Source: Bombardia bombarda
Taxonomy: Eukaryota; Ascomycota; Sordariomycetes; Sordariales; Lasiosphaeriaceae
DNA length: 64,000 nt
Direction: 5' to 3'
Assembly: GCA_030512295.1 (NCBI GenBank)
Contig: JAULSR010000004.1
Span: forward strand, 2,356,001-2,420,000
Shown: one piece after another, positions 33,352 to 45,533 of the stretch
Numbering within the stretch: the first letter of the stretch is position 1
How the letters are laid out: each line of letters begins with the position of its first letter
The notes under the pieces: generated by a model
What the model saw: only the letters and a program-made list of their open reading frames with translations
What the model was told of the DNA's origin: nothing
Database searches by the model: none
Translations under genes and position numbers: made by a program

Positions 33352-35338
33352 ACTTCGGTCTTCTCTGCACCTACTGAGACCCTTCTACTTCCACGTTTCT
33401 CTTGCTCCCCGTGGCTTGGAGTCAGCCGGCTCCAGATCCCAAGAATACGCGGAGAAGCAGCGCCAGGGAATAAAATGCTGCGACAAAAGCGCTCACACAG
33501 GAGCTCTTGGTCCGTTCTAACTCCATGGAGCGGACCTCAACGCCATGAGTTGCTATTGTCGTCGTCGTCGTCGTCGTGCTCTTGGTGCTTTACTCCAGCG
33601 GCTTGAGCCCAAAGCCGCACTGTCCAATTTGTGTCTGGGGTATTGTCGAAGTCAATGCTGCCGTCTTGTTTGCATCTGGGATATTACCGAAATTACATGT
33701 TATCATATTGTTGAGAACAGCCACCAGACCCAACGAGACTTTCCGTCCACTCCCAGGCCTGACTCGGTCTGAAGTGCCACGATGCTGGGCCAGTATATCC
33801 CCATCACCCCACGCCCTTTTCAAATTCTCGTACCGGTCTCCTGTCATCGAACCGCTCGCTCTACGGGACCATCGAGTCCCTCCCCTTTTTTTTTAAAGTG
33901 GCTCGTGCGCGATGCAGCAGATGCACGTTTGGCAAATACTACAAGCGCGTAAGAGATTGCCCATGTCCGTCCTCGGGATAGTCCATGTCGGCCTCGGGAT
34001 AGTCCAAGTTTGCCTATAGGATTGCCTGTGTCCACCCTCGGCTTAAGCCTGGCTTCCGCCTAGCTCCAACCGAGTCGTTCAAATTTTCTTATTGGGTCGC
34101 TTGAGGGACTGCTGCTTTTACCAACTCTTCGCTTTTGGATATTATGGAACATGGGGACAGTGGATTCAAACATAAAAAGTGTCGTACTTTTCTCGCCACG
34201 GACCGAGTCATACGCCCAATGCCGTCGTTCATGACCTTTCCAATCGGCGACAGGATATCCTCATCATGATGCCGAATCTGGTCAGGTCGTGATGTCGGCC
34301 GCCGCCTGGCATTTGGCAAGCCGCAGACGCAATGGCGTGGATCTGTAACGCACTGTGTAAAGTCAACCCAGAAAAGACACTCAAGGCACCAGACCGTTAA
34401 AGGACTCATCGACCCTCAACGGGGATGTGCGGCCGCTTTGCTTGGCCAAGTGCAAGACATAACGGGTGCATGGCACTAGATTGACGTTGATGTTTTGCAA
34501 CGTTACCTTAGCCAGGAGCGCGCCGCGATCCTCATACAGAAGCCATCGGCGAGAACCAGGCGAGGAACGTAAGCATTCCTATAAAGCCCGAGCCCGGTTG
34601 TGTGTCCGGCTCTGCAAAAGGCATGTGGTTGATGGATGTAAGCGACCAAGGAGATGCTGATTGGATTGAGACGTACCCGTCCTAACGCAAGTGGAATTGC
34701 GACTATCTCGACCCATTTCAACGTACCCTAGAGGTTCGTAGGGCGGCCTCGGAATTGAGATAGTGTTAGTTGATCAAAATCCGTGACATCAACATTGTGG
34801 TTTGCATCACCCTTAGGGATGTCCCGCTCTGTAGTCAATGATCAACTCGCTACCCAGGCGCAGAAGCCACAACCAGAAGTTCGAGAAAGCAAAGAATAAT
34901 TACAGAGAAGGCTGGCCTCGGCAAACTCTCAATTCGAGTAGGGAAACACAAGGGAAAGGAAAGGGATTGTTAGGTGAGTATAGTTTTAAATTTCCAGAAG
35001 AAAGAGAATAAAATTACTGATTAGGCAACTATTGTAGGTGGTCGAAGGTGCTTCTACGGGGCGACGCGGTCATTCTCGAGCCTACATTTTGTCGATGCTA
35101 CCCGATATTCGAAGATGCTCTTTAATCTTTCTAGATGGTGCTTAATCTTCAAAGATGGTGCTTGATATTCGAAAATGCTGCTTGATCATCGAAAACAGCT
35201 CTATTATTAACACTACACACTCCGCCCCCTCACTAATCCTAAACACCCCAATCATCCTAATCTGAAACTGGCTCTTGCCATCCCCCTGCACCTTGAGCTT
35301 GCTATTCTCATCTTCAAAGCTTGCTGCTCTATCTTACC
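33352..35338. other. Gene-poor stretch with local repeats
   Basis: No supportable gene. Local repeats include (GTC)n at about 33558-33575, CTCGGGATAGTCCA twice at about 33975-34005, and degenerate copies of GATGGTGCTTRATMTTCRAA at about 35090-35200. Confidence 0.45.
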
Positions 35339-35342
35339 GCAG

Positions 35343-35944
35343 GTGCTTCGAATATACTCGTTGGCATCGTCTCTCTGCGTCCTACCCTATCTGCGCTACA
35401 ATACCAAGCCTCAGGAGAGTAAGGAGATGCAAGCACAGAAGAGGTTATCGCATACTGACCCCAGAACCTTGTCCATGGGACCTAATAGTACCACAGGCCC
35501 CGTCCACTTGCCCGAGCTAAAGCCAGCCCCAAAAAAGTCACAAGTCCAAGGCCCAGCAGGCCCAACAGGCTCAACATGGCACCGCTGGGAAGGTAAAGTA
35601 AAGTCTTTACGCTGGCCCCGAACCTGGCGGATTCGTTCACTTGCTACTACCTGGAAATCTCTTTCAGTTCCCAATTTCGGAGTCGCCTCGTCTGCGCCAA
35701 GATCGAACACCTTCGGCAAGGGGGCGCGGGCGTCTCGACCAAGAACTGTGCAAGTCTTTAAGAGGTGGACAAAAATATCATGGCCATGAGGCAAACCCCC
35801 GTGAAGATGAAGCAGAATCTAGAACTGCTGCGCATCGAGCAAGCCCAGCTCGACGAAAGCCGTAAAGACAGTAGTCGAGCAAGAGCCAAGACAGAACTCA
35901 AAGCGAAGAACCTAGACGAGACTCGCCACGCGAGCAGGAATTAG
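35343..35944 (+). pseudogene. Unrecognised coding remnant with coiled-coil-like end
   Basis: One frame (35343-35789) is Pro/Lys-rich (KPAPKKSQVQGPAGPTG, WHRWEGKVKSLRWPRTW). A second frame from about 35760 to 35944 reads KQNLELLRIEQAQLDES and RAKTELKAKNLDETRHA, a charged helical, coiled-coil-like stretch ending in TAG. The two frames probably belonged together. Gag-like proteins of retroelements have similar composition, but no diagnostic motif is visible. Confidence 0.3.
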
Positions 35945-36865
35945 ACGGTTGGCTTTCGGTCCTCAAGAATCGATGAAGACACGAACCCCGCAAGCTGCTC
36001 GTTACCAAGAGGGAGCGGACATTTTTGGCTCCCTGTCCCCACTGGGCAGCGAGGACTAGGCCAGATTTGCCAGCTTTCAATCTGATCCAGGCCCTGTTCT
36101 CATTCTTCCCTACCGGTTTGGTCCAAGGCCCAGTGAACCGAGCACCACCAACCCCTTGCCCTTTACCGTCTTGACGGCTGCCGAAAACAGCAGACCACTT
36201 CCGACAGACAACGTAGCCGAGAAGATGCATTTGCGCCTGCGAAGTGATTCTGGCCTGGCCCTGCACACCAACCAGGCAGGGTTCCGGCAGTATACCGCCA
36301 GCTAGGAAGCCGCGAGGCTTCGAGGAGCTCAAGGACTTCTTTGGCGGCATCAAGCGCCGCCAGATCAACCCGAAACGGCGCCCTTTGGCCAGCCTCCCTC
36401 ATCAAAATAGACAGGCCAGCGACTACCCCTACCAGGAGCAGCCCTACCACTCCCGCCTGTACTATTCCAATCCGCGGATGACTCCCGCGGCGACGTCCTC
36501 AGCAATAGACCGCCTCATCCTTTGACGGCCGCGGCAAAACGAAAGCTGGCTGTTGATCTTCGAAGATTGGTTTCGATTTGGCGAGATTAACGATCCCATC
36601 ACCCCTTGTCATAACGCCGTCACACTTCGATCTTTGGAAGATTGAGTTGTCAAACTGAACATGAGATCAGAAGTTCCCTACATCACAGAGCAAATATTGC
36701 ACATCAGGACTCCACAAGCAGTACCCGGCAAGGTACTCGAGGTACCTACCTTCTCAGTTAGTACTAGAGGTACCACTATGTAGACTACTTAAGGTACCTG
36801 CACCAACCTCGCCAACCTTTCGTTCTTCATCTGCCAAGCTGCTGGTAAAGTACCCAGCCAAGTAG

Positions 36866-37267
36866 CGTGAACTTCTGGCTGGAGGGAACAGGCAAATACC
36901 GCCATACACCATCGTAGCACAAATCCGATACGACAAACCTATTGTAGGAAGACAGATACAAGCTACCACCTACTTCTCGGCCCAGAAAGCAACCGGCGGG
37001 GCAGTCATCCGCATCGACGGCCACCACTACCAGATTACCGCCGCCCGGATCGACCTGCCTCTTCTTAGCTGGCTGCCTACGGATGGAGACCTCTTACTCG
37101 TTATCGATGCTACGCTTGAACGCGACTGTCGGGGCTCGTCCTTCCATCTCGACTACCGGCTGATCTCCCTCGGGAGGAGCTTCAAGAACGCCATAGGGGG
37201 TACTCTAGCCGGCGGGGGGGCTAACGGAGTCGCTGATGCGGTAGCATCCAGGACATCATTTTCTTAG
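36866..37267 (+). pseudogene. Open fragment lacking a start codon
   Basis: 134 sense codons without ATG lie between TAG 36863 and TAG 37265. They read IVGRQIQATTYFSAQKAT, GGAVIRIDGHHYQITAAR, LSWLPTDGDLLLVIDATL and LDYRLISLGRSF. The absence of stops and the balanced composition suggest real protein sequence, perhaps an internal exon. Family not identified. It lies in a debris region, so a relic is likelier than an active exon. Confidence 0.35.
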
Positions 37268-38052
37268 CAGACGTGCTAGAATTAGTGGAACGGCGTCAGA
37301 AGTACAAAGTTTCTTCTGGGGCCATTGAGGTTCTTCAGACATCAAGGACGGCTATCGATCCAGCTCGCCCCCGAGGAACGCCAACGGCGCGGGACGATTG
37401 CTTGCTATTATTCGTTCAGAAGGCCGCAATAGCGTGATGGAAGGAAAGGGGGAAGGTAGAGGGATTGCACTACGGTAGTGACGAATATCGGTTGTTTCTA
37501 AAGGGAAGAGTCCGTAGCAAGTTGAATTACCTAAGCTAGTATTTTACGCTTTCTGCAATATACTTTCGTTGTCACATAACTTCGCTACTAGTCCCCTTTT
37601 AGGTATGAGAAATGCCTCTTGGTATGTAGTTGAGTCGCAAGAAAGCAGGTCTATTACAGACCTACGTCGACCATTCTAAGGAGGGGTCAAAGACCTGTAG
37701 CTAATAGGCATAAACCGCGCGACGACTCCTACTACCACCACGAGCTGGTCGCTGCAGTCCCACCTGTCAGCCGTGATTCCATGTAAGTGATAGAAATCGT
37801 AGATCACGCGGGCGAGGTTCGATGAATCTCCACCGTGGTATTGCAAAGCAACATGTTCTCGCCGTTGTCGCCGACGAGTGGACACTTCAAGAGATTCTTA
37901 GGATACGTCTCCTGGCCATATTGATCGATATCGATGGACTTAGATCTAAACATTTGTTAGAGGAAGCCATTTTAGCGATATTCCCTAGACAATTGGGAAG
38001 ACATTGTTAGCTGCTACTTTACTGAGCGTACGAAACCCATCGGTCGACCACA
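37268..38052. other. Gene-free stretch
   Basis: Nothing supportable beyond short chance frames. It may contain eroded 3' sequence of the F-box/ankyrin gene whose stub lies immediately to the right. Confidence 0.4.
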
Positions 38053-38322
38053 TTAGAAACTAACAGCTTCGAGATATCGCTTAGCAGCATCCTCATGCAT
38101 AGCCGTATTTCCCTTGATGGCCCAGCGCAGGACATCGCTGTCGATATCGTATCCATACCACCCTTCATCCTTTCCGCTCTCGCGGGTAGCCTTGCCATAG
38201 GCCCGCGCAAGCAAGGCGTAGCGCAGGCCCTTGCAGGTGAGGCTCAGGTTCAGTAACGACATTGTGTCCAGGGGCCCAGCAATCATGGAGACGAGCTCCA
38301 TGGCGAGGTCATTGAAAGACAT
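38053..38322 (-). pseudogene. F-box/ankyrin protein, truncated after 89 residues
   Basis: MSFNDLAMELVSMIAGPL followed by LLNLSLTCKGLRYALLAR matches the F-box pattern (L-P-x-E-L followed by L-x-x-L-x-x-T-C-K). F-box proteins link substrates to SCF ubiquitin ligases. After it comes DSDVLRWAIKGNTAMHED and KRYLEAVSF, which resembles the entry into an ankyrin-repeat array (family form: LLWAIK..N...VKRYLDAG). The frame stops at TAG/TAA-rich sequence there, and no repeats follow. Fungal F-box/ankyrin proteins usually run to several hundred residues, so this is a 3'-truncated copy. Confidence 0.55.
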
Positions 38323-38970
38323 TTTCGTCTACCAGGAAACGAAAACCGAGGTCTCCTTATGTTTACAGATTCAGTAGGAAGACGAAAGCGACCAGACAAG
38401 GTCGAGCGCGTGGACGCAAAGAAGCAACTAAAGAAGGAGAGCAAAAACTAGGTGCCCAACAGCGAATCTGCTCAAAGGTGGTGACAATACCTATTGGGAA
38501 AGGAAAACTGCCTGGGGTTGGAAAATAGAGAGCTACAAAGTTTGCCATCAAGCAATGAGCGCGGGAAAAATAAGACTGGCTTCGGCGTGGAGGGTCCAAG
38601 TTGTCGACGGTGCGTGGGCCGCGATTTCCAACCCGCACCTCACTAATCCGTGGTTTTGCCCTGGCTTCACACACGGTCTTAGGGTTATTTGAAACCGCCA
38701 TAGCAAGGTAAATTGATAGTGGGTATGACAAATACCTATGGTAAGCGTCTCGCGCCCTAAGACAAAGTACACGTTACTAACAACCAGCCCCAGCAGCAGC
38801 CCACCACATAACATGCCAAAGAAAAAAAAAGGAAAATGACCAAGCCCCAAAGCCTGGTGCCCGCCTAAAGGCTTTTCCCCATGACCTGAATAGATACCCA
38901 ACGTACTTGTTGTGCTGACGGGGTTTGTCTCCAAATTGTGCACAGCAAGCGCATTATTTTGTGCTGTCGC
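38323..38970. other. Gene-free stretch
   Basis: Spacer between the F-box stub and the next minus-strand gene. No supportable feature. Confidence 0.45.
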
Positions 38971-40559
38971 CTATGAAGGCAACACGGCTTCGATCAGCTG
39001 GCTGATCTTTACTTTGGAGTATGGGTGTTTCTCAAGCTCCAGGGCCAAAACATCCCTCTTGTCGGCATCGAGGCGATCAGCAAAGCCTTTCACCTCGTTC
39101 CGGTGAAATCCGCACATCCAAAGGAGGTCATCGTAGTCGGTTCCCTTTTTGTGCTTCAACCACAAGTGAAGTTTGGAATTCAACATTGCTTCAAGATTGA
39201 GGTAAAAAAATATGGCACCGACCTTCTCTCATATATCTGTTCATAAGCCGGGAATGTGCCTGTGGCTGGCGTGCCCAGGCAGCCTATGGCAAACATTTTT
39301 AGGCAGGTGGTTAGCATGTTACAGGACCTCAATGTCTTTCTTTTGGGGGGCCACGGGGTCTCACCAGCCATGACAATCCTCACAGGGGCTGACGCCGGAT
39401 CCCTGTCGTTTTGAAAGGTTGTAACAAGTCAAGGTGAGGACGCGATCGTCATCGAACTCCAGGACGCCGTGGGTAACGTTCCTAAAAATAGTCAGGTCAC
39501 TCAACACCTCTTTGTCGTTTGTGTCAAATGTCCCGGCAGCTGGCGTGCCCATCAGGCCTGCTGTGGTTTTACAGGTTGATGGTTAGCATGTTACAAGACC
39601 TTGAAAGAATGTGGGTTTATTCGTCGATTGGGGGCCAGGAGGTCTTACCAGCCGGGATAAATGTAACAGGGATTGTGTTAGGGCTGTCTCGCTCTTCTCT
39701 AACATCCAAGGTAAGGCCATCACGGGGTATATCTTCTGGGCCATAGTTCAATAACAAGGGGACAACTTCGTTCGGCGTGGGATCTAAACACTGTCAGACC
39801 CATCACGACAGAATGAGGAGCTTTAACAGGGATTCTCACGTGAACTTCTCTTGGTGGAGCTTGCACAGCAGATACTCCGCCCGAGTGGCCTCAAAGTCAG
39901 GGTCGTTGTCGGGCCTGTGCTTGTCGTTCGGCTCTGGCTCCGTATGGAAGGCGATCTGGATTTTGTTAATGCGGCCATCAGGATCGACATTGGGCTGTCC
40001 ATCCATGGTGATGATCATGCCCAAGTCTCCCATGATAATGTAATGACACCCATATTTATGAAAACAGTGCTGAATGCGGTCCAAGACCGTGAACGCCTAC
40101 TCAACGTCAAACACTGGGGTCATTGTCGCCATCGCCCAGGCTGTGTTGTGTGGGATATGCTCTGTACATAGACAGGTTCTATTGCGACTGGTTGAGGATC
40201 ATCAGGTAAATGGTCAGGGAGTGGGAGATCCTAATGTATATACATGGTTGGGAGCTCGAATTCGTAATATTGCCTCATTTTTTGTGACTTGGCCATTCCC
40301 ATGTCATACCCGCTCTGTTTCTCCAAGTGACACTTGTGCAGGATGACAACATCAAATTCCCCGCTTGTATCTCGTCCATCGGAAAGGACGTGGCGACAAA
40401 AAATGAGGCGCAGGAGGTTGGTGTGCCATTGCAACTGGTACCACGGCGGTGTAGAACTGGAAAATACTGCAGGCAGAGTACCAATGCAAAAGCCGACTCA
40501 ATGTTAGACAGACCCAAGTGGCATTGCCGCGCGAAATCGTAATTGGACGAGCGTTCCAA
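38971..40559 (-). pseudogene. Unrecognised multi-exon gene with tandem exon duplication, decayed
   Basis: A series of minus-strand exons with good splice signals reads as one gene. The 5' part (about 40559-40231) contains HLGLSNIESAFALVLCLQ and, in a shifted frame, WYQLQWHTNLLRLIFC and FDVVILHKCHLEKQSG. The next exon has MATMTPVFDVE, an in-frame TAG at 40099-40097, then AFTVLDRIQHCFHKYG and DLGMIITMDGQPNVDP. Later exons read DPTPNEVVPLLLNYGPED and RDSPNTIPVTFIPAG. After an intron come GLMGTPAAGTF, LTIFRNVTHGVLEFDDD and, in a shifted frame, DRDPASAPVRIVMAG. After a second, related intron comes GCLGTPATGTF. The terminal exon has IFFYLNLEAMLNSKLHLW, DYDDLLWMCGFHRNEVKG and KVKISQLIEAVLPS. One TAG and at least two frame changes indicate decay. 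I do not recognise the family. Confidence 0.55.
39248..39653 (-). repeat. Tandem duplication of an intron and its flanking exon ends
   Basis: About 125 nt at 39529-39653 and 39248-39369 (offset about 282) are homologous. Each carries an exon end GGCTG|GTRAGACC, a TGGCCCCC stretch, the branch region TGTAACATGCTAACCA, and the next exon start GGGCACGCCAGC. Protein-level similarity extends upstream (RDSPNTIPV..AG against RDPASAPVR..AG). The duplicated unit is therefore one intron plus one exon. Confidence 0.8.
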
Positions 40560-43173
40560 AATAGTGCCGAATGCCCGGTTTCTCTTTTTGTTTCTCCCGG
40601 GCTCGTCTCGTCTCGGTCGTCGTCTTGCAGACTTTTCTATTCGTCTAGGACCGCGAGAGTTTTATTTTTTTCTGTCTTTTTTTCTCTCCATAAATATCTC
40701 AATACCCATCCAAGTAATATCACAACTTAAGATTTAGGTCTAACTTGTCAATCTTCGTGGTTTCCCGAACTGGGTTTTGCCCGACGAAATACCGTGACAT
40801 GATACCATTCAGTTTGGTCTGACCCTTGCCTTCTCGAGCGGACGCCCTCTCCTCCTCTTCACGAAAACTAGGTAGAATTTGTGGAGCTCCAGGGAACGCA
40901 GAGCTCGAGAACGCTAGAGCTAGGATGCCCAAAAGAGGTTGCGGGTAGATGGCGCCTGTTCGCCGTACCCAAGAGGTCTCTCACAGATCTCGGCATATAT
41001 TTAGGGAAAACTCTTCACGAGTGAGGTTATCCAGTTGCTGCGCGGTATTGTGTGGGCGAAATCTTGCCACATGGTACGTTATTGTGTTTCAAGGAAATAG
41101 CTCCCTAGACTAGAGTTCGTGCTCGGAGCCTGTGTCAAATACACAGTCCCATGATATCGAGGAGATTTTGATAGAAAGTAGGGCTTTTCTAAGGGTTCTG
41201 ACTTCCGTCATTGCAATTCTTCCCTTCAACCCCCAGGGTTGAAATTATAAATCTCCCGGCGGTCGCCATTCTAGCCCTTGCCTACGTTGTCACTTCTTTT
41301 TGAGCCGCTCCAGCATCGTCGTCATCGAAGCCTGGCGCCACGAAGCCTTCGCCGCCGCATTTCGAGACTTCGGCGCCCTTGGCGACTGACTGTGGTTGTT
41401 CAATGGACCATGAACGGTGAAAGAAGAGCCATTGTTTGTAAATTATCTCCGCCAACACAGACTAAAATTCGAATTGCTGCGACACCGCTTCTATCGATTG
41501 TCACTTGCCTATCACAGACATTCATGCCCCCGTGCCCGTTGACCTCGTAGAGCCTCTCTGAGATACCGACTACTCGGTCTTTTGAAGACAGCAGCAACCA
41601 TTTTCCTTCTTGTCATCGTTCTCCCTGATGGCCGTTGGAGTCTCGAACAGGGGGCGAGTCGAGTGGCCTTCGCCGGTGGACGGGGCAGGAGACGGTTCTG
41701 CTGAGAATTGTGGGAGCGGAGGTGGACGACTTGATGGCGGTCTTGGCCTCGGATCTGGCCTTCTTGTCGCTGATTTGGCTGGAACTTGTAAGGCAATAAG
41801 CAATGATCAAGGACGCACGTGTAGTACACTGACGAGGGAGGATAAGATGGGGAGTTAAAAGAAGATTTTAAACGTACAGAGCAGAAGTCAGACGATGCAT
41901 GAACTTGTGGTACTGACTGACATCTTCGCCTTCTCTCGTGGATCCAAATAATACGCTTGTCTTGACGTTGCCGCGCTCGCTTTCGGACGGGGGCGGCTCT
42001 GGCTTGGTCGCTGTCGGCTTGTTGGTGTCCTCCATTCTCTCCACGCAGTCTGTTAAATGGGTGCTGTGAGCAGATGGGTCACTAGACGGGCAGCTGGATC
42101 CTCGCCTACAGGCGCTCAATATCCCTGGAATAGAGTGAGCTTACAAGTTTATGTGATGCCAGCGCAGCGGGGTGCCCCTCGATGGTACGGTCGGCGACGG
42201 AATTCTGAAGGGCTGAAGCTTATGTCGGGCAAACGCAACCAGGCAGTGAGGGCAGTAGCTGCTGATCCGAGAGAGCTTAGGAGTTTGTGAGCAGTTGTAG
42301 GTCCTAAGCAAGACGACAAGCAGTTGACAAGATTCTGAAGATGGAGGGCTTGGACCGGCGGTTCTTGGCATCTTTTGGTTGTGTAACAGTACTGCATCAC
42401 CGGCCTCCATTGCATGCTCAACACACAGCCGCATCACAGATTTGAAGTATCCATAACGCCATATCATTAGTATTTCAGGTATAGGGATCTTAAAATAGTA
42501 TTAGTAGAGAGGCTCACCGGAAACTGTCTGCGGCTGTATCGACACTGAGAGAGGAAGCCTCTAGAGAAGACCTCGAGAGCGCCTACAAGGGGTTGTGGGG
42601 TGTCATAATAGGTAGTAGGCTGTGAAGTCAGTAGGCAGGGCTCAGTAAGGAGCTTGATTGCCCTGCAAGAGCAACAAGTAGCGGGAACCAGCGGGGCAGC
42701 CCAGAGGGGCCAGGACTTCCTTGGGATGTCCGGGTTTCAGTACGGGCTGGCCGGTTTCTTCCGCTGGCTGGGACATCTGCTGATATCCTGGTCTTGGCTC
42801 TCCGCAACAAAGTCACCTCAAAACAAATTCCTACCTAAAATTCAATTCACATTGGTCCAATTTTGCAGTCACTAATCTGGCCACCCGGTTTCTCGACCGC
42901 CCACTCTCCAGTCTGTCAACTGCCACCTCTTCATCTTTTGGGGTCATTCTTCCCAACCTCCCGGTCAACAGCCGCAAGTCGATCTTGAACTTCGAGAAAG
43001 CAGAGGACATCTACCGTTACCAGCAGCCCGCGCATCCCCCCACAGAAGCACCGCTTGCGCCCATTTGCCCTCTTCGACCCAGCTGACGATCGATCCTGCC
43101 CTCGCCCCCTGAGCCATCCCCTCTAACTCAACTCTCTCTCTACCGGAGACACGCCGCGAGAACAGCCTCGAGA
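40560..43173. other. Gene-poor stretch
   Basis: Possible small minus-strand exons lie around 41613-42035 (MEDTNKPTATKPEPPPSE, NVKTSVLFGSTREGED, then a Ser/Pro/Arg-rich frame), but no domain or secure exon junction supports a gene. The rest shows nothing notable. Confidence 0.4.
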
Positions 43174-43437
43174 GTGGAGGAAGTCATCTGGCCAGAGCCA
43201 CCAGAGCTCTGGTTTACAGACCCTGCCAGCTTTCTGCCCGGTCGGTCATACATGTTGGGCTTTTTGCGCCAGAGCGTGAGTGTCCCTGACGGAGTCACCT
43301 TCACGGATTGTGATGGCACTGTGTACTGGACACGCACAGTCTCGTTCCGCCGAGCGCCTCCCGAGACCGGTATTGCCGCGGGCCAGCTAATCGTTGTGCA
43401 AATCGACCGCGTCTCCAAGATTATTTCCCAAGGTTAA
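43174..43437 (+). CDS. Small hypothetical protein
   Basis: An 87-residue frame with protein-like composition: MEEVIWPEPPELWFTDPA, SYMLGFLRQSVSVPDGV, DCDGTVYWTRTVSFRRAP and TGIAAGQLIVVQIDRV. It could be a beta-rich domain, or one exon of a longer gene, since the frame ends abruptly at TAA. An antisense frame of similar length overlaps it, which lowers confidence. No family recognised. Confidence 0.3.
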   Translation: MEEVIWPEPPELWFTDPASFLPGRSYMLGFLRQSVSVPDGVTFTDCDGTVYWTRTVSFRRAPPETGIAAGQLIVVQIDRVSKIISQG

Positions 43438-44516
43438 TTCTCACGCCAGACGCCCTATTACTGTGAATCACCGACAATGTTAACATGTAGTTACAATACT
43501 GTAGAACTTGGTCGCATAACCTTCATCACAAAGTCGTTCTGCAAGATCGGCTTCCGGGAAGTCTGAAGAGTTGCTTTCCGCTACATGCTGAGGCTGGGGT
43601 TGAGGTACGTCGTATTAATTACCATTACTGTCTCCTTCATACTGTCCATCGCATCACTCTCCCGGATATGGACTTTGAGACCAGCGGCTAATCACTTGTT
43701 TACAGAGCGACGAAGGAGATCTGAGCTCGGAACGGCGACAAGACACGATAGCGGACACCCAGGCGGCACAACGCAAGGAGCTCGACTTTGCCCACAATTC
43801 GACGACGACACGGATAGCAAGTCACAGCACCTCTTTTCAACGCCACAGCGGCATTAGCTGCCGAGGAATTCGCATCGGGTTCTCTACATTGGCTTCTCAA
43901 TATGACGTCTTTCAACGCGGAAGGCTGTGCTGGGCTATTTGCGTCGGACATCGTTGATTCCCAAGGCCTTGCTTCGGCGTCGCTGTCTGCCGCTTCCATT
44001 TCCTTTCCGTCATTCCCCGAGCCTTGATCAGCCTGCATGGTGCGCCGCACCCTCAAGAACTTGTGGATGAGACAGGACCTGGACACAGGCGCGAAGTCAA
44101 GATTGATAGCGCACGTTTCATTTGTTCAGCCCTTATTCAATTCACAATTATTCCCATGACCACCGTCTCTATTTGTCACATGGATTACAGTGAAGTCTTT
44201 CACCGTGATATTACAACTCTGGTTCTTTATACATTTGCTGATGCGAAACAACCTAGCTGTGGCTAAAAAGGGGTGTAAACACGGCGACGGTCTACTACGT
44301 AATCCACATACAATTCATTTTCCGGCAAACGTCCACAGTTGGCGACGACGAGAAACTGAGCATGTCCTTGCTTCAACCGCATCGCTGACACAGGGCTGTT
44401 TCGGCGGCAAATTACCTGCTCTGACTTGATGAGCGACTGGAAAAGCATGGCTTTCTTGGCTAGCTAGGAGAGCAGGTAGACAAAAGGACGACAGGGGCTC
44501 AAGCCAGGACGGGAGA

Positions 44517-44588
44517 GATCGAAGAGAAAGAGAGATCGAAGAGAAAGAGAGATCGAAGAGAAAGAGAGATCGAAGAGAAAGAGAGATC
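44517..44588. repeat. 17-nt tandem repeat
   Basis: Four identical copies of GATCGAAGAGAAAGAGA, spaced exactly 17 nt, plus the start of a fifth. Confidence 0.95.
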
Positions 44589-45049
44589 TCTCACAGAGGG
44601 ATGTAAGTATTGTCCCGAGGAAACAATCAGACTTTGATCTACAGTTGCCATAGCCTTTACTACTCTAGAACACTCTAGAACAACGTGCAGTAGTAAGTCC
44701 GCTGCCACAACTACCGCAACCACCATGGGTGCCGTGGCGGCAGCCGAGCAGAGCCAGGCGGGCCGGGCTCCCCGCCTCAGCAACACCAGGAACAGTAGCA
44801 GCAGCAGCAACTTCAACCACAGCGCCGATAGAGGCAGTAGCAGCGGCAACAACACCGGCATCGGTATGGACAGCGGCGGTGGCAACGGTAGCAGCGACAG
44901 TAGGGACATTGATCAGGCAGCCCATCTTCGCTAGCGGCACCCAGAGTGGGTTAGGAGAAGGGAAATTAAAAAAGCAGCCGAGGTTCAGCACGAGCAGTCC
45001 TACAGCCAGGATCCAGGTGCCGATTATTCGTTCTTTTCCGGCCGCCAGT

Positions 45050-45051
<2 letters not shown>

Positions 45052-45089
<38 letters not shown>
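45052..45089. repeat. (CAG)12 microsatellite
   Basis: An uninterrupted run of about twelve CAG triplets. The surrounding 44.7-45.0 kb has degenerate GCA/GCC triplets. It is not placed in a supportable gene. Confidence 0.95.
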
Positions 45090-45090
<1 letters not shown>

Positions 45091-45533
45091 ACGGCAGTAG
45101 CGCCAGCAATGATGTACGCTCCTTGCTTCGTAACAATAGAGTCTGTGACCGAGTTTTCTTTCTTGCACCTAGGACATAGCACCGGGTACTCTTGAGCGCA
45201 ACTGACGACCATCGTTGAGCTTTGCACCTTGAATATTCAAGCTGGGAACGCTCTACGCGACTCCTCTTCTTCTATGACCTTGGCAGAGGCACTGGTAAAA
45301 TCACCGGGGCCTCGCCCCTCCCTATTCTCCTCGTGCTTGCCCTGCTCTGTCCCCATCCCCATCGTTTTCGTCTTAATGAACCTTTTTCAGACCAGTGGCG
45401 GGCGGCGCGGGACTATAAAAACAAACTCGTCAGCGATCACGTCCGCTTGGGGTATATCAGGGTAGCGTGATGATAAGTGTAACGAGGACGCAAGCAGAGT
45501 AGGAAGTGGTCAGATGTGAAGATGTGAAGATGA

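Larger units (their letters stand above)
43438..45533. other. Gene-poor stretch with simple repeats
   Basis: No supportable gene. It contains the 17-nt minisatellite at 44.5 kb, a GCAGYA-rich cryptic repeat at about 44770-44900, and a (CAG)12 tract. All open frames crossing these are explained by the repeats. Confidence 0.5.

Noticed and set aside
44729..45100. Ala/Thr/Ser-rich frames and poly-Ser/poly-Leu tracts
   Set aside because: Produced in all frames by GCA/CAG triplet repeats; no unique sequence supports a gene.
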